A stretch of 64,000 bases of DNA, from positions 20,436-84,435 of the forward strand of contig JAFDYC010000057.1 in assembly GCA_018267625.1 (NCBI GenBank), given 5' to 3'. Source of the DNA: Bacteroidota bacterium (GTDB lineage Bacteria > Bacteroidota > Bacteroidia > Chitinophagales > Chitinophagaceae). The notes under the pieces are model-generated. The model was given only the letters and a program-made list of their open reading frames with translations. It made no database searches and was not told where the DNA came from. The first letter of the stretch is position 1. Every line of letters starts with the position of its first letter. The translations under genes were made by a program, and so were the position numbers. Positions 34,508 through 42,512 of the stretch are shown here, piece after piece.

Positions 34508-36424
34508 TCACAACTCATCGGCATTCAACTGAATGATGTCCGGCTTCTGAATGTAGTTGGTGCGGTAGCGGTAGCGCAGATCGGAGGAGATCAAAAACTT
34601 AAAAGAGGGCTGTCCTTCCACGGGCCTGGGAAAAAAACAGAGTTTGACCTCGATGGTTCCGAAAATCAGGTTGGCATTATGGGTACGCAGCCCGCCCCCG
34701 AAGCTGGTGTAGAAAGCGGATTTTCCAAAGGCTTCCTGTTCATCGCGCAGTAAGGCTCCATCCGCATACACAAAGGGCGCTAAGCGAAAACCCAGAGGCT
34801 TATACCGCGTAAAAAAGGTTGCTTCTGACTGAAAGGAAATGCGCTCGAAACCTTGTGCACTGTCGGAGCCAAATTCGCGCAGGCCAAAGGTGTTGTTCAG
34901 GCGGAGTGGAGCATAGATCAGGGGGTTGAAAATGCGGGCATAGGTAACCCTCAGGTAGGGCCGGATTTTCACATCGTTGCCTGAAAACAAAACGCGCCCG
35001 AAGCGGCTGAATCCCAGCATCAGTGTTGCATCTTCCAACCGGTTGCCGTTTTTCATGGTACCGGCATTCAGGTAATATTGGGTGAATTGGCCGGAGGCTT
35101 GAGCGGTGTAGTAATCTGCGGTCAGCCCGGCATAGGGACGCAACAATCCATTCTGGCGCCAGCCACCCGCCGTCAGCGAAACATTGTAGCCATAGGGCAC
35201 GTCTTCCGTGATGCCAAAGCCATAGAGGTATTGGGTCTTGATGAACTCCTGCCGGAAAAAGGTGATTTGTGCCAGCAAGGCTTCTTTGTTGTTGTACACC
35301 GGGTCGAAGCGGGATTCAAAAGAAGCGGGGGCTTCATTAAAATGCTGGCGGTAGTAACGCAGGGAAAGGAATTTCCGGTCCCGCACTCCTGAGTCGCTGC
35401 GCATGATATGATTCAGCGACAGATTATAGCCGCCCCAGAGGTCCAGCACCTGGTAGGCATAGTCATACCACTGACTGTCGGGCAGGTTATAAAGGTTGAT
35501 GGCCTGGTTGGCGCTCCATTGAAAGCCGCCGGCAAAGTGGCTGTAGGGCGAGGGCAGCGGACGATCCACAAAGAGGTAGCTGGAGGCCTCCGGTTCATAG
35601 CCGATTGCCGGGCCGAGGTCTATGTTGTTGTAGCCTGCAGTGAGCTGAGCGAAGCTGCCGCCCACATTATTCTTACTGTATTCAAAGCCATAACCGAAGG
35701 CTGGGTTTGCAATGCGCGAATACATCAGTGTGGGCTGAATCTTCTGCCCCATGCCCAGGAAATTACTCTCCGAAACCCGTGCCTTAACCGCGTTCGTCCC
35801 TTCATTGTCGAGCACCACTTTGAGTGAAAACAGGTCTTTGGTGAACACCAGCATATCCACTGAGTCCGGACTGCCGGGCACTGAACGCAGCAAGATTCGG
35901 GCATCCTGGATAAAGTCGAGGTTACGCAGGAAGCGCTCATTGTCGGCCAGGATGTAGGGCTGCACCTGTTGCCCCGGTTTTAAAAACAAGTTCTGGCGGA
36001 TGACCCAGTCTTTAGTATTCTGGTGCAAGGCATCGCCCAGCCGGGTGCTGAGGTTGCTGATTCGCGAGCTGGTATCCTGAAAGTTGCGCTCAAAGCCCAG
36101 GTTCATAAACTGAATCCTTCGGATGTATTTCCCGGCAAAGGGCTTAAACATGTCTTCCGAGCGGGCATTCAACAGTTCCATTTCCGGGTCATAGCCGCAG
36201 CTATCCGCAGGGCTGCGGTAAATCGAATTCCAGGCTTGCTGAAAGATGTTGTGTACCCAGGAACTACGGACACCGGGCGTCTTGCAGGCCGAGGAATCCA
36301 GCGCTGCAGGTGCAGCTTGCGCCCATAAACCAGAGGCGGGCAGGAACATCAGCCCATAAAACAAACAGAATCTAAACACAGTTCGCACGAGGTTCTTTCC
36401 TTCTTCCTGGTTTTCTAATTGCAT
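34508..36424 (-). CDS. POTRA-domain outer-membrane beta-barrel protein (BamA/TamA-like)
   Basis: 638 residues. A short polar start precedes a hydrophobic signal segment (FRFCLFYGLMFLPASGLWAQ). At about 100-195 a POTRA-like domain is seen (YIRRIQFMNLGFERNFQD, LFLKPGQQVQPYILADNERF, LRNLDFIQDARILL), followed by a long region of alternating beta strands ending at residue 638, consistent with a 16-strand Omp85-like barrel. There is only one POTRA, unlike the five of BamA, so this is a smaller accessory member of the superfamily. Its cargo is unknown. It converges with the esterase gene. Confidence 0.8.
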   Translation of the reverse strand: MQLENQEEGKNLVRTVFRFCLFYGLMFLPASGLWAQAAPAALDSSACKTPGVRSSWVHNIFQQAWNSIYRSPADSCGYDPEMELLNARSEDMFKPFAGKYIRRIQFMNLGFERNFQDTSSRISNLSTRLGDALHQNTKDWVIRQNLFLKPGQQVQPYILADNERFLRNLDFIQDARILLRSVPGSPDSVDMLVFTKDLFSLKVVLDNEGTNAVKARVSESNFLGMGQKIQPTLMYSRIANPAFGYGFEYSKNNVGGSFAQLTAGYNNIDLGPAIGYEPEASSYLFVDRPLPSPYSHFAGGFQWSANQAINLYNLPDSQWYDYAYQVLDLWGGYNLSLNHIMRSDSGVRDRKFLSLRYYRQHFNEAPASFESRFDPVYNNKEALLAQITFFRQEFIKTQYLYGFGITEDVPYGYNVSLTAGGWRQNGLLRPYAGLTADYYTAQASGQFTQYYLNAGTMKNGNRLEDATLMLGFSRFGRVLFSGNDVKIRPYLRVTYARIFNPLIYAPLRLNNTFGLREFGSDSAQGFERISFQSEATFFTRYKPLGFRLAPFVYADGALLRDEQEAFGKSAFYTSFGGGLRTHNANLIFGTIEVKLCFFPRPVEGQPSFKFLISSDLRYRYRTNYIQKPDIIQLNADEL

Positions 36425-36594
36425 TCACCACAGGCTCAGCGGCACCAAAGATGGATGCAAGAAGCGCCCGAGCGTTTAACGATACGGTATTCTAAAAAAA
36501 ATGAGCTACCCGGCTACAATAAGCACATCCTGGAGAAACATGAATCAGGGCCGCTTCGAAATACATCACCGACTTTTGAGGCAATATTCAAGCC

Positions 36595-37842
36595 ATGAAA
36601 AAAATGAAGCCCGAAAGCCTGATGATGTCGTATGGCTACAAGCCGGAATTGTCCGAAGGCGCTGTGAAATGCCCCATCTTCCAGACCTCCACCTTTGTCT
36701 TCCGTAAAGCCGAAGACGGAAAGGCATTTTTTGAAATCGCCTACGGCCACCGCCCAAAACATCAAGGCGAAGAACAGGGCCTTATCTACAGCCGGATCAA
36801 CAACCCCGACCTCGAAATCCTGGAAGGACGACTCTGCCTCTGGGACGAAGCCGAGGACTGCGCCGTCTTCGAAAGCGGCATGGCTGCCATCACCACCGTC
36901 CTGCTTGAATTCCTCAAACCCGGCGACCTCCTCCTCCACAGCAGCCCCGTGTATGGCGGCACCGACCACTTCATCAATAAAATCCTGCCCAAATTCGGCA
37001 TCCAGGCCTTGTCATTCCACCCCGGTGAAAGCCAGGCTTCCATCATCCGCCGTGTGCAGGACTCCGGCCTGGCCGACAAGCTGGCCCTGGTCTATATCGA
37101 GACACCGGCAAACCCAACCAACACACTCATTGACATCCGCGGCAGCAAAGACATCGCCCGGCATTTCTCGAAAAACGGTAACGACATCCCCCTCGCGGTG
37201 GACAACACCTACATGGGCCCCCTCTGGCAGCATCCCCTGCAGCACGGCGCCGATCTCGTGCTCTACTCCGCCACCAAATACATCGGCGGACACAGCGACG
37301 TCATCGCCGGTGCCTGCCTCGGCACAGCAGCACTCATCGGTAGGGTAAAAGTCTTACGCACCTTCCTGGGCAACATGGCCAGCCCCAACACCGGCTGGCT
37401 CCTGCTCCGCAGCCTCGAGACCCTCAAAGCGCGAATGGATATCCAGTCGGCCAATGCCGATAAAATTGCGGCCTTCCTAAACCAGCACCCCCGCGTAGAA
37501 AAAGTCTATTTCCCCGGCAACCTCCGCCCCGAAGACAGCGAGCAGTACGAGATAAAAAACAGACAATGCCTCAGCAACGGCGGCATGATTTCATTCGATG
37601 TGCGCGGCACCGAAAAAGACGCGTTCGCCGTACTCAATGCCCTCAAGCTGATCAAGCTGGCCGTGAGCCTTGGCAGCACCGAAAGCCTGGCCGAACACCC
37701 CGCCACCATGACGCACGTGGACGTGGACCCCGCCGAAAGAGCCCTGCTCTCCATCACCGAAAAGATGATACGCCTCTCCGTAGGTGTGGAGCATTACGAA
37801 GACATCATCGAAGACTTACAGCAAGCACTGGAAGCAAGCTAA
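36595..37842 (+). CDS. Cys/Met-metabolism PLP-dependent enzyme (cystathionine gamma-synthase/lyase family)
   Basis: 415-residue PLP enzyme, cytoplasmic tetramer by family. PLP-lysine motif SATKYIGGHSDVIAG near residue 225, cofactor-binding SGMAAITTVLLEFLKPGD near 98, VDNTYMGPLWQHPLQHGADL and the substrate region SLGSTESLAEHPATMTH near 363. These are shared by cystathionine gamma-synthase, cystathionine lyases and methionine gamma-lyase. An N-terminal insert (AYGHRPKHQGEEQ) is unusual. The reaction cannot be fixed from sequence. The ATG at 36595 is preceded by a near-match GACTTTTG. The gene is markedly rich in C at third positions, suggesting high expression. Confidence 0.85.
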   Translation: MKKMKPESLMMSYGYKPELSEGAVKCPIFQTSTFVFRKAEDGKAFFEIAYGHRPKHQGEEQGLIYSRINNPDLEILEGRLCLWDEAEDCAVFESGMAAITTVLLEFLKPGDLLLHSSPVYGGTDHFINKILPKFGIQALSFHPGESQASIIRRVQDSGLADKLALVYIETPANPTNTLIDIRGSKDIARHFSKNGNDIPLAVDNTYMGPLWQHPLQHGADLVLYSATKYIGGHSDVIAGACLGTAALIGRVKVLRTFLGNMASPNTGWLLLRSLETLKARMDIQSANADKIAAFLNQHPRVEKVYFPGNLRPEDSEQYEIKNRQCLSNGGMISFDVRGTEKDAFAVLNALKLIKLAVSLGSTESLAEHPATMTHVDVDPAERALLSITEKMIRLSVGVEHYEDIIEDLQQALEAS

Positions 37843-37880
37843 GCGGCTTTCTTTTTTAGTCAGCAGTAGCCCACAACCCG

Positions 37881-38019
37881 GCATCCGTTGCGTCGCACCC
37901 TTCAGCAGGATTTCGCTGCTCGGCATTGCCCGGAAGGCGCGGCTTGAAGCTCTGATTTACATGCCCCGTGAAAAGCTGTATAGTAGCACCGGCCCCGAAA
38001 TGTGCGACGTAACGTAAGC
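37881..38019 (-). repeat. MITE-like intergenic repeat, copy A
   Basis: 139-bp element between two convergent genes. Its left end GCATCCGTTGCGTCGCAC (37881-37898) is the inverse of its right end (38002-38019) with 15 of 18 matches. The interior, read on the minus strand, matches copy B at 51846-51983 with 8 differences in about 116 aligned bases. No coding function or transposase is present. Confidence 0.75.
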
Positions 38020-38081
38020 TGAATCAGGGCGTCGAAACTGGCTAAAGAGCTATCACCCGGGATACTCTGTTGATTCAGGCC

Positions 38082-39173
38082 TTATTTTTCTTTTCCGAAC
38101 ACAGCCGTCTGATGGGCGATGCTTTCAAGGTGGACGGCTTCCAGAAATCGGTGGATGAATTCCTCGCTCAGACCTAAGCGTTCACTGCTATCGAGGATAC
38201 GGTCGAGAATCTGATTCCAGCGGGCAGTCTGGAGGATGGCAATGTCGTGTGTCTTTTTGTATGCGCCAATCTGCTCGGCCAATTTCATGCGCTGGCTCAG
38301 GAGCTGGACGATTTCATCATCGAGCCCGTCAATGCGTTGGCGCAACTGTTCCAAAGCGGCGTGGCAGGCGGCCTGTGCAGCATCCTGTCGGCGCCAGGTG
38401 ATACCGTCCAGCAGATGCCGTAGCCCTTCCGGGCTCAGTTGTTGTGCGGCATCGCTCCAGGCTTCATCTGGCCTGGGGTGGCATTCGATCATCAGTCCGT
38501 CGCAGCCCAAGTCGGCGGCCCGCTGGGCCACGCCTTGCAGCTTATCGCGGCGGCCACAGATATGCGAAGGGTCATTGATGAAGAGTAAATCCGGATGCCG
38601 GCGTTTCATCTCAATTGCCAGATGCCACATGGGAGCATGGCGGAATTCGGTATTGGCATAGGAGGCGAAGCCACGATGGATCAGGCCTATATGCTGAATG
38701 CCGGCCTTGGCAACGCGCTCTACGGCTCCCGTCCATAAATCCACATCGGCGTTCAGGGGATTTTTGACAAAGACAGGTTGGTTGAGGCCCCGCAGGGCAT
38801 CGGCAATTTCCTGCACTGAAAAGGGGTTGACGGTAGTCCGGGCACCAATCCAGAGCACATCAATGCCTGCTTTCAGGGCTTGCTCTACCTGGCTGGCACT
38901 GGCCACTTCGGTAGCCGTGGGCAGGCCTGTGAGTTGACGCACCTGCTGCATCCAACCCAGGCCGAGGGAGCCTACTCCTTCAAAACTACCCGGGCGGGTT
39001 CGGGGTTTCCAGAGGCCGGCCCGGAACAGGTGTACCTGCCCGGAAGCAGCCAGCGCGGTGGCGGTGGTCAATACCTGTTCTTCTGTCTCTGCGCTGCAGG
39101 GGCCGGCAATAATCAATGGCCGTTGTTGCCATAAATGATCCAAAGCCGGCACCTGAAAATCGGCCTCTAACAT
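38082..39173 (-). CDS. Bifunctional DAHP synthase / chorismate mutase
   Basis: Fuses the first shikimate-pathway enzyme to the branch-point enzyme leading to Phe and Tyr. 363 residues. Residues about 10-265 are a type I-beta DAHP synthase: IIAGPCSAETEEQ, RAGLWKPRTRPGSFEGVG, GARTTVNPFSVQEI, FVKNPLNADVD, DPSHICGRRDKL and MIECHPRPDEAWSDA hold the metal and PEP ligands. Residues about 275-355 are an AroQ-type chorismate mutase (LRQRIDGLDDEIVQLLSQRM, LAEQIGAYKKTHD). C-terminal mutase fusions are known to allow prephenate feedback control. The ATG at 39173 is preferred over the TTG at 39182. Confidence 0.92.
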   Translation of the reverse strand: MLEADFQVPALDHLWQQRPLIIAGPCSAETEEQVLTTATALAASGQVHLFRAGLWKPRTRPGSFEGVGSLGLGWMQQVRQLTGLPTATEVASASQVEQALKAGIDVLWIGARTTVNPFSVQEIADALRGLNQPVFVKNPLNADVDLWTGAVERVAKAGIQHIGLIHRGFASYANTEFRHAPMWHLAIEMKRRHPDLLFINDPSHICGRRDKLQGVAQRAADLGCDGLMIECHPRPDEAWSDAAQQLSPEGLRHLLDGITWRRQDAAQAACHAALEQLRQRIDGLDDEIVQLLSQRMKLAEQIGAYKKTHDIAILQTARWNQILDRILDSSERLGLSEEFIHRFLEAVHLESIAHQTAVFGKEK

Positions 39174-39179
39174 GGGCTG

Positions 39180-39187
39180 CAAATTAA
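39180..39187 (-). promoter_or_regulatory. Probable promoter of the DAHP synthase gene, nearly leaderless
   Basis: TTAATTTG on the minus strand, one mismatch to TAnnTTTG, with only six bases between it and the ATG at 39173. Confidence 0.4.
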
Positions 39188-39208
39188 GAAGGGCTGAGGA
39201 GAGCGGGC

Positions 39209-39562
39209 TTAAAAGGCATCGCGCAAGTGCAGGATTTCATGGACGATATTCCCATGCAAGAGGATGCTGACGACATCGAAGCGGGCCTGGGTAAACTCAG
39301 GATTCTGCTCTAAAAAATCTTCGGCGGCGGCTCTGAGGTGTGCTTGTTTGGGGGGCGAGACTGCCTCCTCCGGGAAGCCAAAGGCCGTGCCGCTGCGAGT
39401 TTTGATTTCAATGAAGACCAGTTCCTGCTCATCCAGGGCAATAAGATCCAGCTCGCGGTGGGCAGAACGCCAGTTGCGGTGCAGAATGTTCCAGCCTTTA
39501 GCAGCCAGATATTCAGCGGCTATCTGCTCGCCCAGCCTGCCTGTTTCGTTATGTTTGCCCAT
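39209..39562 (-). CDS. YraN/UPF0102 family endonuclease-like protein
   Basis: 117-residue protein with the PD-(D/E)XK-like fold of the YraN family: GRLGEQIAAEYLAAKGWNIL at the start, NWRSAHRELDLIALDEQELV, then FIEIKTRSGTAFGFPEEAVS with the E-x-K signature near residue 52, and AAAEDFLEQNPEFTQARFDV. It is often found near processing or DNA genes; its cellular role is unclear. It diverges from the sugar-phosphate isomerase gene, whose promoter lies partly inside its first codons. Confidence 0.87.
   Translation of the reverse strand: MGKHNETGRLGEQIAAEYLAAKGWNILHRNWRSAHRELDLIALDEQELVFIEIKTRSGTAFGFPEEAVSPPKQAHLRAAAEDFLEQNPEFTQARFDVVSILLHGNIVHEILHLRDAF
39550..39557 (+). promoter_or_regulatory. -7 promoter element of the isomerase gene, inside yraN 5' end
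   Basis: TATGTTTG, an exact TAnnTTTG match, 29 nt before the ATG at 39587. It overlaps codons 2-5 of the divergent yraN. Confidence 0.45.
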
Positions 39563-39586
39563 TATTTCCCTTGGTTAAAACACGGC

Positions 39587-40570
39587 ATGAAAGAATTAAT
39601 TGCTGCCTTTGGCGGCCAATTGGAACAAGCGCTTGAAATCGGTCAAAACTATTCGTTTATCACCGGGCCTGAAGCTCCGGCTCATATTGTGCTCACCGGT
39701 TTAGGAGGTTCGGGTATTGGCGGCTCCATTGTACAGAACTATGTAGCCGATAAGCTGAAAGTACCTTTTGTTGTCAATAAGGATTATGGCCTACCGGCCT
39801 TTGTGAGCAGTGCGAGCTTAGTGATTGTCTGCTCCTACTCCGGCAATACGGAAGAGACTATAGCCGCGATGAAACAGGCTCTGAAGGTGAAAGCTAAAAT
39901 TGTGTGTATCACCTCAGGCGGGCAGATTGCCGAGCTGGCCCGGCGGAAAAACCTGGATTGTATCCTGTTGCCCGGCGGTATGCCCCCTCGTTCTTGTGTG
40001 GGCTATTCTATAGTTGAAATCCTGTTTGTCTTAAAGCACTTCGGACTATTACGCACGCGTTTCGTACAGGAAATCCAAGCTTCTATTGCCCTGTTGCAGC
40101 GAGAAGAAAAAGCGATTCAAAAGAAGGCCCAAAGCCTGGCTTCGAAACTGAAAGACAAGCGGCTGATTATTTATGCTGCGCAGAATTTTGAAGGCTTAGC
40201 CATCCGCATTCGCCAGCAGATCAATGAGAACAGTAAGATGCTGGCCTGGCATGGTGCCATTCCGGAAATGAACCACAATGAATTGGTGGGCTGGTGCGAA
40301 AAAAATGATAACCTGGCGGTATTGCTGATTCGGAATGAAGACGATTTTGAGCGCGTTCAGACCCGCATGGAAATCAATAAGAAAATCATCCGCAAATACA
40401 CGCCCCATGTGATTGAGCTGTACTCTAAGGGCGAAAGCTATTGGGAGCGGCTGTTTTACTTTATCCACCTTACCGACTGGCTCTCGGTGTATCTGGCCGA
40501 TGAGCGGGGCGTGGATGCAATGGAAGTAAAGGTGATTGACCACCTGAAAGCCTCCCTGGCCAAGGTCTGA
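39587..40570 (+). CDS. Bifunctional phosphoglucose/phosphomannose isomerase
   Basis: 327 residues from ATG 39587 (MKELIAAFGGQLEQAL). Two SIS domains: LTGLGGSGIGGSIVQNY near residue 38, VIVCSYSGNTEETIAA near 80 with the phosphate-binding Ser/Thr, and the dual-specificity loop GAIPEMNHNELVGW near 225 carrying the catalytic Glu-x2-His region. Family members interconvert glucose 6-phosphate or mannose 6-phosphate with fructose 6-phosphate. The frame is open back to 39338, but that part is antisense to yraN and the ATG at 39587 fits the family start. Confidence 0.88.
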   Translation: MKELIAAFGGQLEQALEIGQNYSFITGPEAPAHIVLTGLGGSGIGGSIVQNYVADKLKVPFVVNKDYGLPAFVSSASLVIVCSYSGNTEETIAAMKQALKVKAKIVCITSGGQIAELARRKNLDCILLPGGMPPRSCVGYSIVEILFVLKHFGLLRTRFVQEIQASIALLQREEKAIQKKAQSLASKLKDKRLIIYAAQNFEGLAIRIRQQINENSKMLAWHGAIPEMNHNELVGWCEKNDNLAVLLIRNEDDFERVQTRMEINKKIIRKYTPHVIELYSKGESYWERLFYFIHLTDWLSVYLADERGVDAMEVKVIDHLKASLAKV

Positions 40571-40613
40571 GCGTGGCAATAACTGTCCCTGTTCCGATGT
40601 GGGACGGGCTTCT

Positions 40614-41117
40614 TTAGTGACGCTTCATTCGTTCTTGAAACGCCGCCATAAATGCTGCTGTATCATCGGGGCTGATCAGGAATTTCTTGTCATTGTCGAG
40701 GGTAATGAGCAGCATTTTGGAGCGGTCGGTGACGTAAAGGGTCACGTGGCCGATGTTGCGGTAATAGAACTTGCCGAGATAGCCAAAGAAGCCACCACTA
40801 CCGAAAGTGCGGATGCCGAAGCCCAATTCTTTGGTGGTTACGGTTCTGATGGCGCGGATGCGGTGGAGTGGGTATTTGACTACTGAGGCGGCTCGAAGGA
40901 TATTGAGCGATTCTGTATCCAGTTCATAGCCTTTCACCCGATACAACATGGTGATGAACATGGCCAGCAACACCACCGCTGGACCAATAAATAATGCCGG
41001 GTTATGGCTCTTGCCATAGAGCGAAAGGATGCTGACGAAGGGAATAATCAGGATGGCAAACACAATGAAGCTAAGGGTCTTGGCCAATCCATCAAGTGTA
41101 GCTGAAAAGTGTTTCAT
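40614..41117 (-). CDS. Membrane protein with bacterial PH-like domain
   Basis: 167 residues. Two N-terminal membrane helices (LSFIVFAILIIPFVSILSLY and ALFIGPAVVLLAMFITMLY) are followed by a C-terminal beta-rich domain with VKGYELDTESLNILRAASVV, KYPLHRIRAIRTVTTKELGF and HVTLYVTDRSKMLLITLDND, matching bacterial pleckstrin-homology proteins of the YdbS/bPH type. No function is known. It is 43 nt from the end of the convergent isomerase gene and lies downstream of the proline dehydrogenase gene on the same strand. Confidence 0.75.
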   Translation of the reverse strand: MKHFSATLDGLAKTLSFIVFAILIIPFVSILSLYGKSHNPALFIGPAVVLLAMFITMLYRVKGYELDTESLNILRAASVVKYPLHRIRAIRTVTTKELGFGIRTFGSGGFFGYLGKFYYRNIGHVTLYVTDRSKMLLITLDNDKKFLISPDDTAAFMAAFQERMKRH

Positions 41118-41176
41118 GACTAGAAATTGCAGTGCAGGCTTTGTGCTGTCACCGTCAGGGAGTAAGAAAAGGCCGC

Positions 41177-42346
41177 TCAGTGTTTTCTGCGCTTGAGCTC
41201 TTTACGAATCAAGGCCAGTTCGCGGCCTGTCTGCCCGGCAACAGAAGTGTTTTCTTCGGCACGGCGCATGAGATAAGGCACCACATCTTTTACCGGCCCA
41301 TAGGGAAGGTATTTGGCGATATGGAAGCCTTCATGGGCAAGGTTGAAAGAGATATTGTCGCTCATACCGAAGAGTTGGGAAAACCAGACTTGCGGATGTT
41401 GGGTAGGGATCTTTCGTTCCTGCATCAAGGCGACAGCAGAGGCACAGCTTTGCTCATTGTGGGTGCCGATAAACGTGGCTACATGGTCCAGGTTTTCCAG
41501 GCAGAAACGCACGGCAGCATCATAGTCGCGGTCGGTGGCGGCTTTATCCGGTTGAATGGGAGAAGGATAGCCCATTTCAGCGGCCCGGGCGCGTTCTTTT
41601 TCCATATAAGCACCCCGAACCATTTTAGAGCCGAGGAAATAGCCGTTGGCCAAAGCCTTAGCCGCAGAAGTTTTCAGAAACTCGAGCCGGTCGTGGCAAT
41701 AGAGCTGGAAGGTATTAAACACCAAAGCCTTTCCCCGATTATACTTTGCCATTACGGCATCTGCCAGTTCATCTACCGGCTTTTGAATCCAGGATTCTTC
41801 TGCGTCAATAAGCACCATAATATCCTGAGCGGCTGCTTCCTGGCAAATAGCTTCAATACGGTCACGCACCCGTTGGCGTTCAGCCTCTTCAGCTTCAGAG
41901 AGCGGGCTGCCGGAATGCCATTTCTCCAATAAGGCAAAGCGGGCATAGCCTGTCACCTTTACACTGACAAAGGGCATATAGGGGCGTTGAGTTGCAGCAC
42001 TGCGAATTGCCTTTTTCACTTCCTGGACGGCATGGTCGAATTCAGCCTCCCCTTCTTTGCCTTCTACGCTGTAATCCAGAATGATATTGACACCGTAAGG
42101 GCCCACCTGTCGGGCGGTAGCTGCGGCTTCATCCAGTGTCTCACCTCCGCAGAACTGACGGTATATCGTGCTCTTAATCAGGCTTTTTACCGGAAGCCCC
42201 GCTTTTATAGAAAACCGGGTAAGAGCCGTTCCGATTTTGGTCAGCGCCGGAGAAGCCATAGAAGAAAACAGGAAAGCTGCTTGCCGAAGCTCTTTGTCGC
42301 TACGATATTGAAAAGCGATTTCGGTATTGTCAAAATTTACAGGCAT
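41177..42346 (-). CDS. Proline dehydrogenase
   Basis: FAD-dependent enzyme oxidising proline to pyrroline-5-carboxylate and feeding electrons to quinone. 389 residues from ATG 42346 (MPVNFDNTEIAFQYRSDKEL), a start supported by the exact promoter TAATTTTG that overlaps the longer frame. TIM-barrel landmarks: STIYRQFCGGETLDEA, VSVKVTGYARFALLEK, VLIDAEESWIQKP, NTFQLYCHDR, GSKMVRGAYMEKERARA, FIGTHNEQSCA and a C-terminal KYLPYGPVKDVVPYLMRRAE with the paired Arg that bind proline. No P5C dehydrogenase is fused, as usual for this phylum. Confidence 0.9.
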   Translation of the reverse strand: MPVNFDNTEIAFQYRSDKELRQAAFLFSSMASPALTKIGTALTRFSIKAGLPVKSLIKSTIYRQFCGGETLDEAAATARQVGPYGVNIILDYSVEGKEGEAEFDHAVQEVKKAIRSAATQRPYMPFVSVKVTGYARFALLEKWHSGSPLSEAEEAERQRVRDRIEAICQEAAAQDIMVLIDAEESWIQKPVDELADAVMAKYNRGKALVFNTFQLYCHDRLEFLKTSAAKALANGYFLGSKMVRGAYMEKERARAAEMGYPSPIQPDKAATDRDYDAAVRFCLENLDHVATFIGTHNEQSCASAVALMQERKIPTQHPQVWFSQLFGMSDNISFNLAHEGFHIAKYLPYGPVKDVVPYLMRRAEENTSVAGQTGRELALIRKELKRRKH

Positions 42347-42363
42347 GTAGTAGCAAGAAAGCA

Positions 42364-42371
42364 CAAAATTA
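42364..42371 (-). promoter_or_regulatory. -7 promoter element of the proline dehydrogenase gene
   Basis: TAATTTTG on the minus strand, an exact TAnnTTTG match, 17 nt before the ATG at 42346. It overlaps the alternative upstream start at 42364. Confidence 0.6.
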
Positions 42372-42512
42372 ACGCGGGCCGCCGGGTAACCGAGAGAAAA
42401 GTAAAATTCTCCGCAAGCCTCCTAACGAACACAGAAATTTTGCCGTCAGCCCCAATGGATAATCGCTATTTTTACCCACAAACAAACCGAACACTAATTC
42501 AAACATCAGGCT

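Noticed and set aside
36425..36594. Possible SAM-type riboswitch before the Cys/Met enzyme gene
   Set aside because: I searched by eye for S-box-like conserved blocks and found none; only a near-match promoter is present.
36695..37348. 217-codon plus-strand frame inside the Cys/Met PLP enzyme gene
   Set aside because: Out-of-frame shadow rich in Ser, Pro and Thr, caused by the C-rich codon bias of the real gene.
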